A DNA stretch of 64,000 nucleotides from Vanilla planifolia (lineage: Eukaryota > Streptophyta > Magnoliopsida > Asparagales > Orchidaceae), in NCBI GenBank assembly GCA_023846275.1, contig CM043875.1, forward strand, positions 27,475,470 to 27,539,469. The letters are read 5' to 3'. Under the pieces are notes generated by a model, which saw only the letters and a list, made by a program, of their open reading frames with translations, made no database searches and was not told where the DNA came from. Within the stretch, counting starts at the first letter, position 1, and every line of letters starts with the position of its first letter. This document shows, in pieces, positions 25,683 to 38,299 of the stretch. The translations under genes and the position numbers were made by a program.

Positions 25683-28214
25683 CTACTGTTACACCCCATT
25701 TTTTCCTAGGCTGATTTTTGGCATACATTTTTTTTTTATATAGACAGCTCAGATCGTCCCATACCAACCTGAGCAGCCTACGAAAACATAGGATATAACA
25801 CATCATTACACACCTACTTTCCTTAACAATGTGGATCCCATCTCCCGGGTACACCGTCAAGTCAGGTTCATGACTCCTGAGTTAACAGATGGACTCGCGC
25901 AATGTTACTCCTACTAGACCAAATACTCCTTACCCACACCGGTAGGAGAACCGATCTAATAGAAGTCTGAACCCCCACGGTTAAGTTCCATAGTCATGTA
26001 ATGACCTCACCATCAAACAGAAAGATATATAACATCCACAGATAAATGTAGTACTCCACTCACCATACTCCAAGACAATAAGATAAGACAGTAAATGGAA
26101 CTACATTACAAGAATAAGATACAAGTCCACAAGTGTAATATTGTTCATCCAGATACATAATTCCGAATTACCCTCAAATTATATGTAACATATGAGAATA
26201 ACAGTCTCACTGAAACATCCAACAGCAACAATCAACTAACCAGAATATCTCAGACAATCACCAATCAGAAATCCTTCACAAGCCTGCTGACCACGATCCC
26301 ACCTAATCCGGTAGCGTCAAGTCTGCCGAGCCACTGAAGATATATAATACAGGAATGAGCTACGCCCAGTAGGAAAGTCAGCTAGTAAAACTCACATGCA
26401 AGAGAAGGATAATAGCAAAAATACAGGAATACAGCATAACAATGTACGGTGGATAGGCACTCTCAGTCCCAGACTCCGACCAACCACAGCCACCCCAGTC
26501 ACACCAGAGTAGCTCTCCTCTGGGCTACCAGGCAACGTGCCAGTGGGAACGCCCATCTCGAAACACGCATGGCGCCTAAGCACCCGACACCGCAGTGTCT
26601 CTCGTCAATCAATCTCCTGGAGACTACAGACAGATCCAGTCACATAATCTCTAGCCAACGTGAGACACCCCTGCCACCCTAAGGCGCGCAGGCCTACACA
26701 CTTGGCTAGCCACTGCGAGACACCCCTGCCACCCTCAGGCGCGCAGGCCTACACACATGGACCAGGAGAGATCGACTCAGCCACCGTCCCAAGGAGTCCT
26801 CTACCAACAACTTCCATAGAAGCTCACGCCCCTACAGTCATTGCCAATCTCTAACTCCAAGATTCGGCAACATGTGTCCAGGTACAACAAGGCGTATACC
26901 AGTCTACATGTATACTGTGGAAGCTAAGTCCGAACCGCACAGTTACCTACCACAACTACCCTAAAACATCATATAGGGTCTATAGTAGTCCGGTCCAATA
27001 TGCCAATCCATGAAATATGCCAATACTGAATAAACTGACTCAATCCATGCCGTTGCCATCAAAGCAACACAATTGTCAATTACTGACTGTTCTGGTAGCA
27101 TCCGTGTACCATACCTTTGTCTGACTGTTTCCAGCTGTACTGTCATCAGTGATAACATTTTTCCCCACTTCAGGAAATTTGTTCTTTACCCACTGATCTC
27201 TAGAATTTTCGAAATTTCTCATTTCCAAGTTTTCTGATTTTCCTTGAATTTTCTAAATGTAAATAATTCCTAAAACTCAATTATCGAATTTTTCCTAAAT
27301 TTGAAATATCAAATTTTGCATTTTATCCATTTTTTCCAAAATTCGGAATAATTCCCCGAATTTAAAATTTTGCTAATCACTATACCGCGCCGAATCCCCT
27401 GAATCGCATCTTGCCACCGGTTCGGGCTTTCATGCTGAACCAAACCCCGCCGGTCAGTTATTAATCCGAAATTCAGCCGACGCTTATATATAATATTAAT
27501 GATTAATATTATTATTATTCTCTTAATAATTCAACTAATCCCTAATTAATCCTTAATTCGTCTCCTTCCTTCGCCCGTCGTCCGCGAAACCCTAGCCGCC
27601 GCAATAGCCGACCAATACGATCATTCCGTCGATTTCCGGCGACTGCGAACAAGGAGAACATGTTCGTACTATCCTAATGTTCCAATAATGTCGCTAATTT
27701 CCTAAGGTTTAAATCAAGTTTTCCGCCGAGCAGTTTCGTCTAATCCTCATGTTGACAATTCACGAAATTATAGTTCTAGCATTATACAATCATATTAACA
27801 TGAATAAAGTGGCATATTTAAATCCTCATGCTTGGTAATTTTCCAATTTCGGCGAAACAAATTAACGTCCCGAAAACCCTAACATGCAATTTTCGATAAT
27901 TTGTACAATTAGCTTCAAAAATCACATTCGCATGCTTAGATAGAGATTTGCAAACTAATACATGCTTCAATTTGCTAATTATCTAATTTAAATATCTGAA
28001 ATTCCTACCTCGAAGACGCCGGCGACGGTGAAGCTCGTCCGCAGCTCGCCGCAGCTCCTCGCCGAACGAATTTGGTCTCAATCGACTCTCCTCGGTCTCG
28101 TGAATCTCCGGGCACAAAAAGCCCCTTGCCAGGCCGCCGGAATCACGCGCCGTACGCCGGGAATTTCCTCACTATCGCCGTCGAACGAAAACCCTATTCG
28201 CTGCTTCGCGAGGG

Positions 28215-28222
28215 TTTTTATA
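28215..28222 (-). promoter_or_regulatory. TATA-like box of the 5' LTR
   Basis: The minus strand reads GGGGTATAAAAACC, the best TATA-like match I noticed in the LTR. The GC-rich 40-bp repeats lie just upstream. A start of the genomic RNA roughly 30 bases further on (near 28,185) is inferred, not seen. Confidence 0.6.
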
Positions 28223-28275
28223 CCCCGGGCCGACACGGTGAACCCGTTACGCGTTCGACACGTTTTCGACACGTG

Positions 28276-28355
28276 AGCACCCGATACGCGCTGTCGACAC
28301 GCTATCCACACGGTAAGCACACAATACGCGCTGTCGACACGCTATCGACACGGTA
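28276..28355. repeat. Two 40-bp tandem units in LTR U3 (right LTR)
   Basis: Identical by eye to 20,694-20,773. It includes repeated GTCGACACGCTAT and lies next to a CACGTG core (about 28,270). It is a candidate enhancer of the active-looking LTR. Confidence 0.8.
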
Positions 28356-28733
28356 AGCACCCGATCAGCCGGTTCGATCTCACCCGCCGATCTCGACCGT
28401 CCGATCCGCTTATTAGAACGCACACGCAAACTCACCCGGCGAACCGCCTCCGCCTCCGCTGAACCGTTCCGGTCCGGTTCACGCGCGATAAAAAAAAAAC
28501 GATTTCCGGTTTAATTTAATTAGATTTTCGAATTTCTAAAAATCTAATAAATCCAATTAAATAGGGAAAATTAATTAAAAATTCCTCGGTGCTCCGAAAA
28601 ATTCCCAAAAGATTTCAGAAATTCCAATAGCCTACAATTGAGTTCCTGGCTCATCCTACTGTCGATTCGAAATCATCCAAGCCACAATTAATTTATTAAA
28701 GATCAAATACATAAAATTTTACCGGGTATAACA

Positions 28734-28738
28734 ATCAA
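28734..28738. repeat. Target site duplication ATCAA, right
   Basis: It matches 18,099-18,103 exactly and follows the terminal CA of the right LTR. Confidence 0.95.
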
Positions 28739-31700
28739 TGTAATATATATCATTTTATATGATCTTATAATCTTAACAATGGGATTGGTTTTTTGAGAGT
28801 GTAGTAGTTAGTTTGATCATTTTATGAATATATTTGTAACCTTTATAATTTCTTATAATCAACCATATCTTCTTATGTGATATAAATAAAACTGAGTTAG
28901 AAAGAGAATAGGTTAATGATTCTATTATTAAATCATTTTAAAAGTGAAACACCCCACCCAAACCATCTAAGCAGGGGGTAACGATAAATCCAATTACAAT
29001 CCAAATTTTCTTCTTTCTATTGTCTAATCATAAATTAAAATCTTATAATTCTAGAAAATAAATAGAAAAAATCTTCATTATAAATTGTTTATTTTTCATA
29101 TATAATATGTATAATCACATATATGTTCACAAAATTTTAAAATTTAGTACTAATTCTAAATAGATTTCAATCAAAATAAAACAAATATCATTGGACTTAT
29201 CTCCATGAATTATATCTAATATTTATTTTATATTTTAGGATGTTTATTTTTTTAATAATTTGGTATATTTTATGAGAAAATCTAACTATTTAATTAAAAT
29301 AAATTATCTTAAAGTATTATATCATTCTTAACATTAAGGATTAAGGGTGTTACAATATGATAGCTAGAATTGAAAATGGTAGAGAGGGATGTTATGTAAT
29401 GTTTTAAGAGAGGACTCAATGATGAGTTTTCTTACATTAGCTACTAAGTAAGTTGTTCTCGTATTTATATATGATATCATGATCTTAAGATATTAAGATA
29501 TCTTTCAAAGATATAACTTACTTAGATTAAGATGACGCAACCTAAAAGGATAATACTTTAATATAATAAGAATGAATCATTATATGATAGACTTAATCTT
29601 ATGTGCCTTGAGAATGAACGAAGTTGAAGCTGGTGAGCTTGTGACACTAAGATAAAAAAATGATGAAGAATGAATGTTGGGTCATGTCTTGAGAGATAAA
29701 ACATTAATAAGAAATAACTCTTAGAAAGTTTCTAAGTATTGGGTATATGAATGAATCTATATTGACTATTAAGGAAGCGATTCTAGTGTTTTGTGAGAAA
29801 CATGTTATACAATTAGTCCATTGTTTATACTATCAACTTCAAGAATAAGGTATAGAGCATGGCATTGGTTCATCTGAATTGGTAATCTTATAAGAGAATG
29901 CATATCATATTGTATAATTTGTGGATTAGATAGCAAGGTTAGTGAGATAAAATTTTTAAAGAATTTAAAGGCCTTTTGCATCCATGTTTATGAGTGATTA
30001 TTAAATAAAAGGTATTAAATTATTAGAGTAATGAAAGAAAAGTTAAAGTACAATTTGAAATTTTAAAATATTTTGAAAGAGATTCAAGTAGTTATTGATA
30101 AATTGTAATAGATATTGTACAAAAAATGAAACCAAAATGCTAAGAAAAAAAATAATAAAAGAGGTATCCCAATGTCGTTAGTAGACAAATTTAATAATTA
30201 TGATTTAAGTAGATAAAATTATTAAATATCTTAAGAGATTATTATGCTATGTGATGTGAGCATACATATGACATGGATTCATTTATATATTTTATGATAT
30301 ATGAGATGACATTTTATTGTTAAATGTATCTATGTTTGCATATATATGATATAAGTATTATAACATAAGATAACAAAGAAAAGAATAAAATAAAAGAAAA
30401 AAATAAAAGAAAAAAATAAAAGAAATAGAAGGATTGTTGAAAATCATATTGATCTATTAGATCACAAGAAAAATATAACAAAAATATGATAAGATTGTTT
30501 TGTGACCCTATATTGAGATTATCTAATATGATGAGATTATCCTTATTATTGTTGGCACCTGGATTAATAATAATCACAGATAAAGATCATTTCATTATGA
30601 GTATAGGATACTAGACAATCTAAGGGGAGGTTCATGATACAGATTGGCATATGAAATCATTCTTATTATTACCAATGCTTTGGCATTAGTTAGTAAAGAG
30701 AAAAAATAATTTTTTAGTAGTACTATGGTATAGGTTTGAGGTTGTAAGAGAGATGACTTCGATGGGTTAGCTAACTACCAATAGATATCAAGGTATGTGA
30801 TTAATGCCTTAGAGATATGAGATACTATAGAGTGAAGATAATAGTCATATAAAAAATGGCCTTCATAACAAAATAACAAAAACGAAAAGATGAAAAAAAT
30901 TTTTAATAACAAAGTAAAAAAAGAAAGCATAGATATTAATACTAAATGATAATTATATGCATACATTTGTATGATACATAAGAGCATTAAGTTGCACTTT
31001 AACACATTTTTTACAAATGTCATATATTTCTTATTTGCTATTATATCTTCATCTATTATATATGCACTTTCATTATACTTAACTCCTTATGGCTAATGGT
31101 TTGTTTACGAAGTATATTATACTTATTACTTATAGTATAGACCAATATGCAAATGTTCACAAAGTTGAGGATTCTTAAAGAATTGCCTTGGATGGCAATT
31201 CTAAGTGAATGTTTTAATTTGTGAGTTCTATAAGAGTTGATTTATGTGAGGATATATGTTGTATTTATTTATCAAATGATGTATCTATGTACTACTTTTA
31301 GCTTTATGTTGTATCATAATTTTGAGACCACATGTATTTTTTTATATATTTGTTTTATCTATTTTAGGTGGTATCTTTGAGATTCTCTTTCTACCTTGTA
31401 AAAAAATTATAAAAATTTTATTAGGTTTAATAAGGTATAGATGGGTTAGGTGTGATAGTTATTGGGTAACTTATTGTTAATTAAATTATATTTAATTTAT
31501 GTTGTAGGGATCAAAGACAAAAAAATGTTAGAACATCTATAATCTCTAAGATCTTAAATAGATAAGTCTTATATTAATAATGTATGTTAAAAAAGAATGG
31601 TTGGCTCTAATGTAATACTGTGGTATAGGTAAAAGCATAACATTTTGATTCATTTAAATTGTATAAAATAAAAAAATATTTATTTTGGATTATTAAGCAC

Positions 31701-33085
31701 ATATTGATATATTATATATGTATGCATGCATGCATACATACATATATCTGCATATCTTGATCCCTTTTTTATGTGAGATTAAATATATGAGAAATAATAC
31801 ATATGAAAAGAATAAGGTAAGGAAAATAAATATTAAAATAAGCTAAATAAGTCTTATTATATCTCATTGCATAAGCATGTTATGAAATAAAAACGAAGTA
31901 AATAAACAAAATATAATTTCTCCACATAATATCCCATAATGATTGAATAAAAAATAATTATAACTTTAGTATAGAATTTAAGGTATGATAAGACACTAGT
32001 CATACAATAAGCTATGAATTAGCATTAAAGACTTATTTCTCTTACACACAAGTACATTATTCAAGGTCTTGATGTATATAAATGATAAGATTATAATATT
32101 TAAGCATCACTCATGTTATATATAGAGTTTATACATTGAGAGATAACACGATTATGATATTTAGATGTCACTTATGTTATATGCATAATTGATATATTAA
32201 GAGTTGATGAAATTATAATATTTAGACAGCATTCATGCTCTATGAAGGATGGATGTTTTTGACACTGTAAATGTTAGCACATTGTGCAAACCCACTCATT
32301 GGTTATGATATGCTTATAGATAGAGATCTAAATAACAATAAGATATTAAATAAAAAATAAAATATAAAAATACAAAAATTAAAATAAATGGGATAATAAT
32401 ATCTAAGAAAAACATGAACCAAAATTTAAAAAGAGAAATATATTTAATGATGAGAAAAGAAAAAGAAAAAAAGGAAAGTAAATGAGCCATAATATTAAGA
32501 AATGGTTAGATAAATATTTATTGATTGTAAATAGAGATGGTTATATATATACATATATGTGTGAAAATATCTAACTTTATGTTCTATTTTTAGTTATGAA
32601 ATAATAATCAATTTGTATGTATTTATAAGTACATTATGTTTTGGATGATATGATTTAGTATTTTTAGTTATTTAACATTACTTATTCACTCATTTCATAT
32701 TAAATATTTTTATTGTATAAATGTATCTAGTGAGTTTTATGTTTGTTAATTATTTTCTTATATTATAAGACATATTACCAGCTCATAAAGAGAAATAGAT
32801 AATGACAAGAATGAATAGTTACTCACCAAAATAAGAATGATATATGATTATATAATTTTGGTATGTACATATTTTTTGATAAACTTCTTACACAAATAAG
32901 CTTATTACAATAATATTATAGGTTGGTGGGATGCTATTTAGAAAAAAGATGAGAATGTGAAGTAATATTACTTTTCGCCTAAAGTTTGGTTGTGTAATCA
33001 ATTTTTGTTTAATAATTTTGACAAAGGTAATAATTATTTCTTATTTTGATAATTAATAAAGCATTACAAGGGAGGCATGATAGTT
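28734..33085 (+). repeat. Repeat copy B, right part
   Basis: It continues the copy A alignment after the inserted element: 28,739 matches about 11,165 and the end near 33,085 matches 16,200. Near 28,950 it holds a more GC-rich stretch (ACCCCACCCAAACCATC...GCAGGGGG) where copy A has a TGTCATACC sequence. At 32,081-32,245 there are about three degenerate tandem units of 60-70 bases around 'ttataatatttaagcatcac'. No gene is seen. Confidence 0.65.
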
Positions 33086-34479
33086 GCATCTAAGATTGTG
33101 TTTTATTATAATATATCAGCATGACAATTATAATCAAAGCATAGTTTTAAAAATATAATAGATATGAGAATATGAGAAAAGTATATTAAAAAAATTAATG
33201 TACTGTAATATGAGATGACTAAAATACAAATGAGTTGAGTTATGGATTTTCTTCTATGATTATTGGAACTTAAGTACGTAATCTAGTCGTTACGAGATTC
33301 TTAATCAATAGAGGGTTAAGAAACATTACTAGTTGTTCATTAGAGGTTTAGAAACCACCAATAATTGTAAAGTTATAACAAGGATATGAAAAATCTTAGG
33401 TGGATTTTTAGTGTTTAGTGATGAGATTGATAAGATGTGAGTCTTCAGGTTAAGGCATTAACTCATTAGCGGTCATGCATGCCCCAATGGAAGGTTAGAA
33501 ATTGTCAAATAATTGAATTGTTAGAAAAAAATAATTAAAATAAAAATAAATTATAAAACTATGTTATCATTTTATTATAACATGTATTATTCAAGCTACA
33601 CATGGCATTTTTTTTAACTATTGTTGTTCGCACGTTCTTATTTATTGTATCATTTCAAAAGATATTGTTTGAATATCACAAATGTTAATTTTGTCTAATA
33701 GTTGATTCGGATATGTTCAGTATATTTTAAATTATTTATATACATGATAAGATGAAAAAGATCAAATTAAGTAATAAGATGATGCATATGTTTATAATTA
33801 TATATGAGAGAAGGATTCTAATAATGTATTTTTATAATTTATCTATTGTGATTTATTTTAACAAAATTGGGCTAATATTTGGTATTTTTCATGAAAAATC
33901 TTTCAAATGATTGAGTCTTATACGCTTTATCTATATAAAATATTGCCCAATTTTTTATATAAAAGGTGATAATGATTTGTAATAATTAAATTATCTCTTG
34001 GTAGATTATCTCTGATTAGCCATTTTTTTAAGTCCAGTGGAGCATGAAGACATGTATCAAATAGTAAGTCTTTAAATACTGTAATCGAATATTACTCAGC
34101 TTGTTTACAGCTTATGAATTTTGAAATAAACTTCTAAAAGAAGATTTTGAAAATAATTTCTAAAAAAACTATGTAAAACATAAAGTTTTTAATTAAAAAA
34201 GTTTAATAAAAATGAAGTTTTAGAAAAAGTAAAAATAAAATTTGAAACTGGATTCTATATAAATCTATAAAACTCTATGGCTCTCTATATTGTATGTATA
34301 TGAATGCGCATGTGCATCAATGTTACACTGTTTGATTGCATATGCGTGCAGGTTAAAGTGGCCCATGAATGCAGGCAAAGTTGCAAAAGAAAATTGCTGG
34401 AAGGAGACAACCGAATCCCAGCCGGCTGTGCGAGCGGAGAGAGAGGCAAAGCAGCGGTCTGATTCTTTTTTGCTTTATC
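33086..34479. other. AT-rich intergenic DNA upstream of the CCT gene
   Basis: No ORF of note. Sequence near 33,260-33,510 has scattered direct repeats (two 'agaggttaag/agaggtttag' blocks) and the end (34,290 onward) becomes GC-richer, marking the promoter of the next gene. Confidence 0.5.
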
Positions 34480-34487
34480 TATAAATA
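34480..34487 (+). promoter_or_regulatory. TATA box of the CCT-domain gene
   Basis: TATAAATA lies 89 bases before the start codon, followed by a CT-rich stretch and a GAGAGAG tract typical of plant 5' leaders. Transcription would start near 34,510-34,520. Confidence 0.7.
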
Positions 34488-34568
34488 TAGCAGCGGCGCT
34501 TCCTCTACTTTCTTTCTATACCCTCCTTACCGTCCTCTTTAACTCCGACTTCAGAGAGAGGGCGAGTG

Positions 34569-37500
34569 ATGCATGCGGAGGCAGGCCTTCTCCTTCCCTT
34601 CTTCGAGGGGTTCTGTCTGGTACCGCAGTCTCCACCGCTACCGACTAGGCAACTTCCAAATCAACAGTTAGCTCTACCACTCTCCGGCGAACTCCCGGGA
34701 GTAGGTACTGCTCGTTTGGTATGCATCTTTACTCGTAAAGAAAAACCCTAGTTTTTTTTTTTTCAAGTTGTAGATAATATGGGATGATGGGCAGATTAAT
34801 TTTTTTTGCCTCGATTTGGTTCTGCTTTTTGAATGAAATCACAAATAATCTTAGTCACTCGACAGAAAAGAGGGGAAATTTTCTCTTTTCAAATTAGATG
34901 GGACTAATCGATGGATGATATAATCTCAAATTTCTTGTCTTTTCGCTTCAATGAATGACTTGAAAAGGACCAGTTCATTTTATAATCACTTTGCCTTCCT
35001 TTTTTACTTAAATCTTACTCAAACTAAACTAGGCTGTTTTTACCCTCTGCAACCATAAACTTGTGGGTTATCTTCTTCTCTGCAAAACAGAAAAGCCCCC
35101 AAACGCTTTAAGAACTCACAGCAAGCTGCCTTGCAGGGAAATCTGGTGCAGCCATCCACCATATTGGAATATGACCTTGGCTTTGAAGGAGATTTGTTCA
35201 AAGCTCCTGAGCCCATTATAGAGGAAACTTTGCTCACAATAGATCCCGTGAGTGCTGCGATGTCCATCATATCTGGTGGAGATGGTGTGATCAACAACAC
35301 GATAGTTGCGGACGTGCAAACAATCCAGAATGAGATCCAAAATGCTCATCTCCTGAGTGACGTCTTCTATGAGTGCAAGAAGGATCTTGAAAGTTATGCC
35401 AACGGTGATGCAGTTCGTGAGCCAACCATGGAATGTGACGAAGCTCCGACGGTGGAAAGCGGCGGAGGAGATGCACTAGGGCAGCTTCAAAAATGTATTA
35501 GCGCGGGGTGTTTGAACTCTGTGGAGTGGAATAATGGTGGTGGAAGACCAAACTTCCTTGGGTTCCAAGGCCTGGATTTTGAAGCTGCATATGGGATGAG
35601 AAGGGCATACAGTGAAGGAGACATTCAGGTGAACAAATTTCTGATCTGTTTCATTAATATAAATTCAGACTTCCGAACTGCTTTCCTTGAAATATTTTAG
35701 TTTTCCATAATTCAGATTCATGCTTCTTAAATTGTCTTGTGTAAGTAATAAATTAAAGCTATGAAAAATAGAATCAATGATGTTAAAATTATAATTTTTC
35801 AAATAATATTACCAGAGAAATACGCTTCTTTCAATGGTACTTTGCGAGTACTTTACAACAACTTCCAACCAGAGTTCTTCAATCATACCTGCACTGGACT
35901 ATACATCAAATTTATTTGTTGATGCTCTTATGATAAATAGTGAAATATTCTTCTTCTTACTTAGTTTGTTTTTTTTTTAATAATAAAATTAGATGTTAAT
36001 TTTAGCACTTTTGACAGTTTTGAACACAATTTGAAAGAGGGCAACTTGGCATCTCCAAAATGGAGTAATGTTCTACTAAATGTTAAGATTAATTTTTTTT
36101 GAAATAAAATTGGTAGTATGGTTTAAGTTATTATTTTTGTGCTTCTTTGCAGAAGCTTGGCAATGCAAATGCAAGCTTTCAAAACACAAATGCTGTCTGC
36201 TCTTCGCTTGAGCAGCTTCTTGCCATGGGGGATTTGAAGTCAGAGGAACGCAGACAGAAACTCTCAAGATACATGAAGAAGAAAACCAAAAGAAATTTTG
36301 GCAGAAAAATTAAGGTAGTCTTCATGGTCTATAATTTATTGATTGCTTTTAAGCACTTTTAGCTCAAACAATGTTGCAAAATTGCAATTTACAGATAAAA
36401 TTCAAAAAATATGTAGCAGATTTTTAGAATCCTAAATTGACTGGATATATCAGAAGAGCAACAATAAATTTGTTTAGGTAGCAGTCCGGAGATGCCAGCT
36501 TAAACCATTCAAACGAAATCCCTGAACTTTCTGTGGTGTCTTTGATGTTAACTTCTGTTTTGCAAAACTAAGGTGTGCGAGAGATTGATGGACTGATATC
36601 TAATTGTGCTGTGTATCTATCTGAAAAGAATACGTGATGCAAATGGGTAACCCTTTTGGACAAAGCATTTTGATAAAGAGATGATGAAATACTTATGTTG
36701 AAATTAAATTTTTATATGAATAGTCTCTATTTAAGGTGTTGATGTGACCTTAAAGAATAGCAAAATTCTGACAGAAAAAAATGATTTATGTTTGGTTTAG
36801 CACTATTGGTTTTAAATATTAAGTTGGTTTATGAAAAATAGGTTTTGAAATTTTGTTTTTTTAAGTGTTGTCGAATGTTATATCTTGTAATTTGTAGGAA
36901 TTTGACCAAAAAATGCTTGATTTTTTTGTTAGAAAAATAATAATTTTATGTTATGGTGTGTGATTCAGCAAAGAATAGTACCAAATCTCATCAGTTGGAA
37001 AATATTACAATTTGTCAAGCTATTTGGAAATATTTAAAATAAGGATTTTTGTTATGTAGTGCAAAACTAGGCCTTTAGAGGGTTTTTGGTATAATGACAT
37101 TGTTGTGTCATGTGATAATATCATTAAATAATATTATTAAAAATTTTGATTTTATTAGTTAAAAATGACATTTAGATGTCACTTGAATATAGGAGACATC
37201 TAGAGGTTATTCATACTATTACTTAAAATAAGTATAAATGACTATTTAAATTGTATTGAGTCTAATGATAAAAAATTATTTACAAGCTTTAGATGATATT
37301 GACATCTATAAGGCATTGAAACATGTATTTTGATATAGAATTGTTAAAGCAAACCTAATTTACCCAAGTCTAAAGATTTGTTTTCTTATGTTTTCACTAC
37401 ATTACAATTATACCTTATCTTGAAAAACACAACTTAGTGAGCTGTAGCATGCCTTATTGTGAAGGTGTGGTGCAGAAAACTTCCTCCATAAGACTATCCC

Positions 37501-37688
37501 TCTTAATCCTCTTAAAATCTGCACTCACTTGGTTTTCAACCCAAGTTTTTTAGTTCATTGATACTCAACCATGGCTGCATCTCTTCTTCCAGTATGCTTG
37601 CAGGAAAGCTTTGGCGGACAGCCAGCCCCGGGTGCGTGGAAGATTTGCAAGGCCTGAAGAATACGAGAATTCCAAGCAGCATAAGTGA
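34569..37688 (+). CDS. CCT-domain (CMF-type) nuclear protein, four exons
   Basis: Exons are 34,569-34,700 (or -34,718), 35,137-35,628, 36,153-36,314 and 37,593-37,688. All introns are GT-AG, and exons 1-3 end between codons. The product is about 293-299 aa. Exon 1 encodes MHAEAGLLLPFF. Exon 2 encodes an acidic region with EYDLGFEGDLFKAPEP and DPVSAAMSII and ends in MRRAYSEGDIQ. Exons 3 and 4 together encode the CCT domain, split between KKTKRNFGRKIK and YACRKALADSQPRVRGRF. There is no B-box finger or response-regulator domain, so this is a CCT-motif-only protein and not CONSTANS or a PRR. CCT proteins act in the nucleus, usually binding NF-Y subunits or DNA in flowering, light or sugar responses. 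Its exact role is unknown to me. The first donor is ambiguous (GTAGGT at 34,701 or GTATGC at 34,719); both keep the frame. Confidence 0.88.
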
Positions 37689-37850
37689 AAACCATCGCGT
37701 GCCTGTGGTCCATGGGTTGACGGAAGTTAGCAATGTGTGCAGAGCTCCCTTTGAAGACACTTGATGCAAAACCACTAGGAGCAATGTTCCCCAAGAAGCC
37801 CAACTTTGGATGCTCTTGACATGTGTGAATTAAACCAAGTTGTTATCTGT

Positions 37851-37856
37851 AATAAA
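37851..37856 (+). terminator. Poly(A) signal AATAAA of the CCT gene
   Basis: AATAAA lies 163 bases after the stop codon, a normal distance for a plant 3' UTR. Further AT-rich and TTGTTC-type downstream sequence follows. Confidence 0.6.
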
Positions 37857-38191
37857 TCTGTCTATGTGGGTTGATGAATCTCTCGTGTTGTAAAAAAATG
37901 AAATAATATGATCGTATTGTTCTTGGTGTGATGGCTTTTGTTTTATTGTCTTGATCCAATGAATTCTGTTCCAGTGCCTGGTTCACGTCTTTCACAAGAG
38001 AAGTTGTACTTTTTAAAGGCAGACAAAATTCACGTGATGTATGCCTAAATATAAGAGTAGATTCGTTTATATGGCAGTAGTAAATGTTGAACTCCTATCA
38101 CAGGAAAAATGGTCTTGGCCTGATTTGAGATATAGTGTGTTTTATTTATTTATATCTGTTAGTTTGGCCGGTTTTGCTGTATACAAAACAG

Positions 38192-38297
38192 ATGGTTGGT
38201 ATTGAACAAATAATAGCCAACGAAGAAAAAAGAATACAGGAGATTCCAATGGACAGCATTAGAGAGACACAAATGCATATCATGAAGGCGTACTTTG
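38192..38297 (+). pseudogene. Exon-like fragment, product not recognised
   Basis: An open stretch reads MVGIEQIIANEEKRIQEI then PMDSIRETQMHIMKAYF. It is bounded by an acceptor-like ACAAAACAG and a donor-like GTAAGA, so it looks like a 106-bp internal exon. The hydrophilic, helix-forming content is unlike the AT-rich surroundings. I found no partner exon nearby and do not know the family. It may be a gene fragment carried by a transposon, an unannotated distal exon of the CCT gene, or chance. Confidence 0.35.
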
Positions 38298-38299
38298 GT

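Larger units (their letters stand above)
18104..28733 (-). mobile_element. Complete young Ty3/gypsy chromovirus (Tekay/Del-like)
   Basis: A 10,630-bp LTR retrotransposon transcribed on the minus strand. It has LTRs at 18,104-21,151 and 25,687-28,733, an iMet primer binding site at 25,671-25,682, one intact Gag-Pol ORF at 21,166-25,572, a polypurine tract at 21,152-21,164 and a 5-bp target duplication. The order protease, RT, RNase H, integrase, chromodomain defines a Ty3/gypsy chromovirus. LTRs of 3 kb and the chromodomain type suggest the Tekay (Del) lineage, which is inference. By eye the two LTRs differ at only two substitutions (18,385/25,967 and 18,470/26,052) and one T in a homopolymer, so the insertion is very recent. 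Every part needed for autonomous transposition appears present. Confidence 0.95.
25687..28733 (-). repeat. 5' LTR (promoter LTR) of the young chromovirus
   Basis: At 3,047 bp it is one T shorter than the 3' LTR in a homopolymer near 25,730. Being upstream of Gag-Pol in element orientation, it would drive transcription. It contains the TATA-like box at 28,215-28,222 and the 40-bp repeats at 28,276-28,355. Confidence 0.97.

Noticed and set aside
35040-35476. Antisense ORFs of 61-86 aa over CCT exon 2
   Set aside because: Shadows of the conserved plus-strand exon.
37536-37803. 82-aa ORFs on the minus strand near the last CCT exon
   Set aside because: They overlap the exon that completes the CCT motif in the plus frame; no independent evidence.
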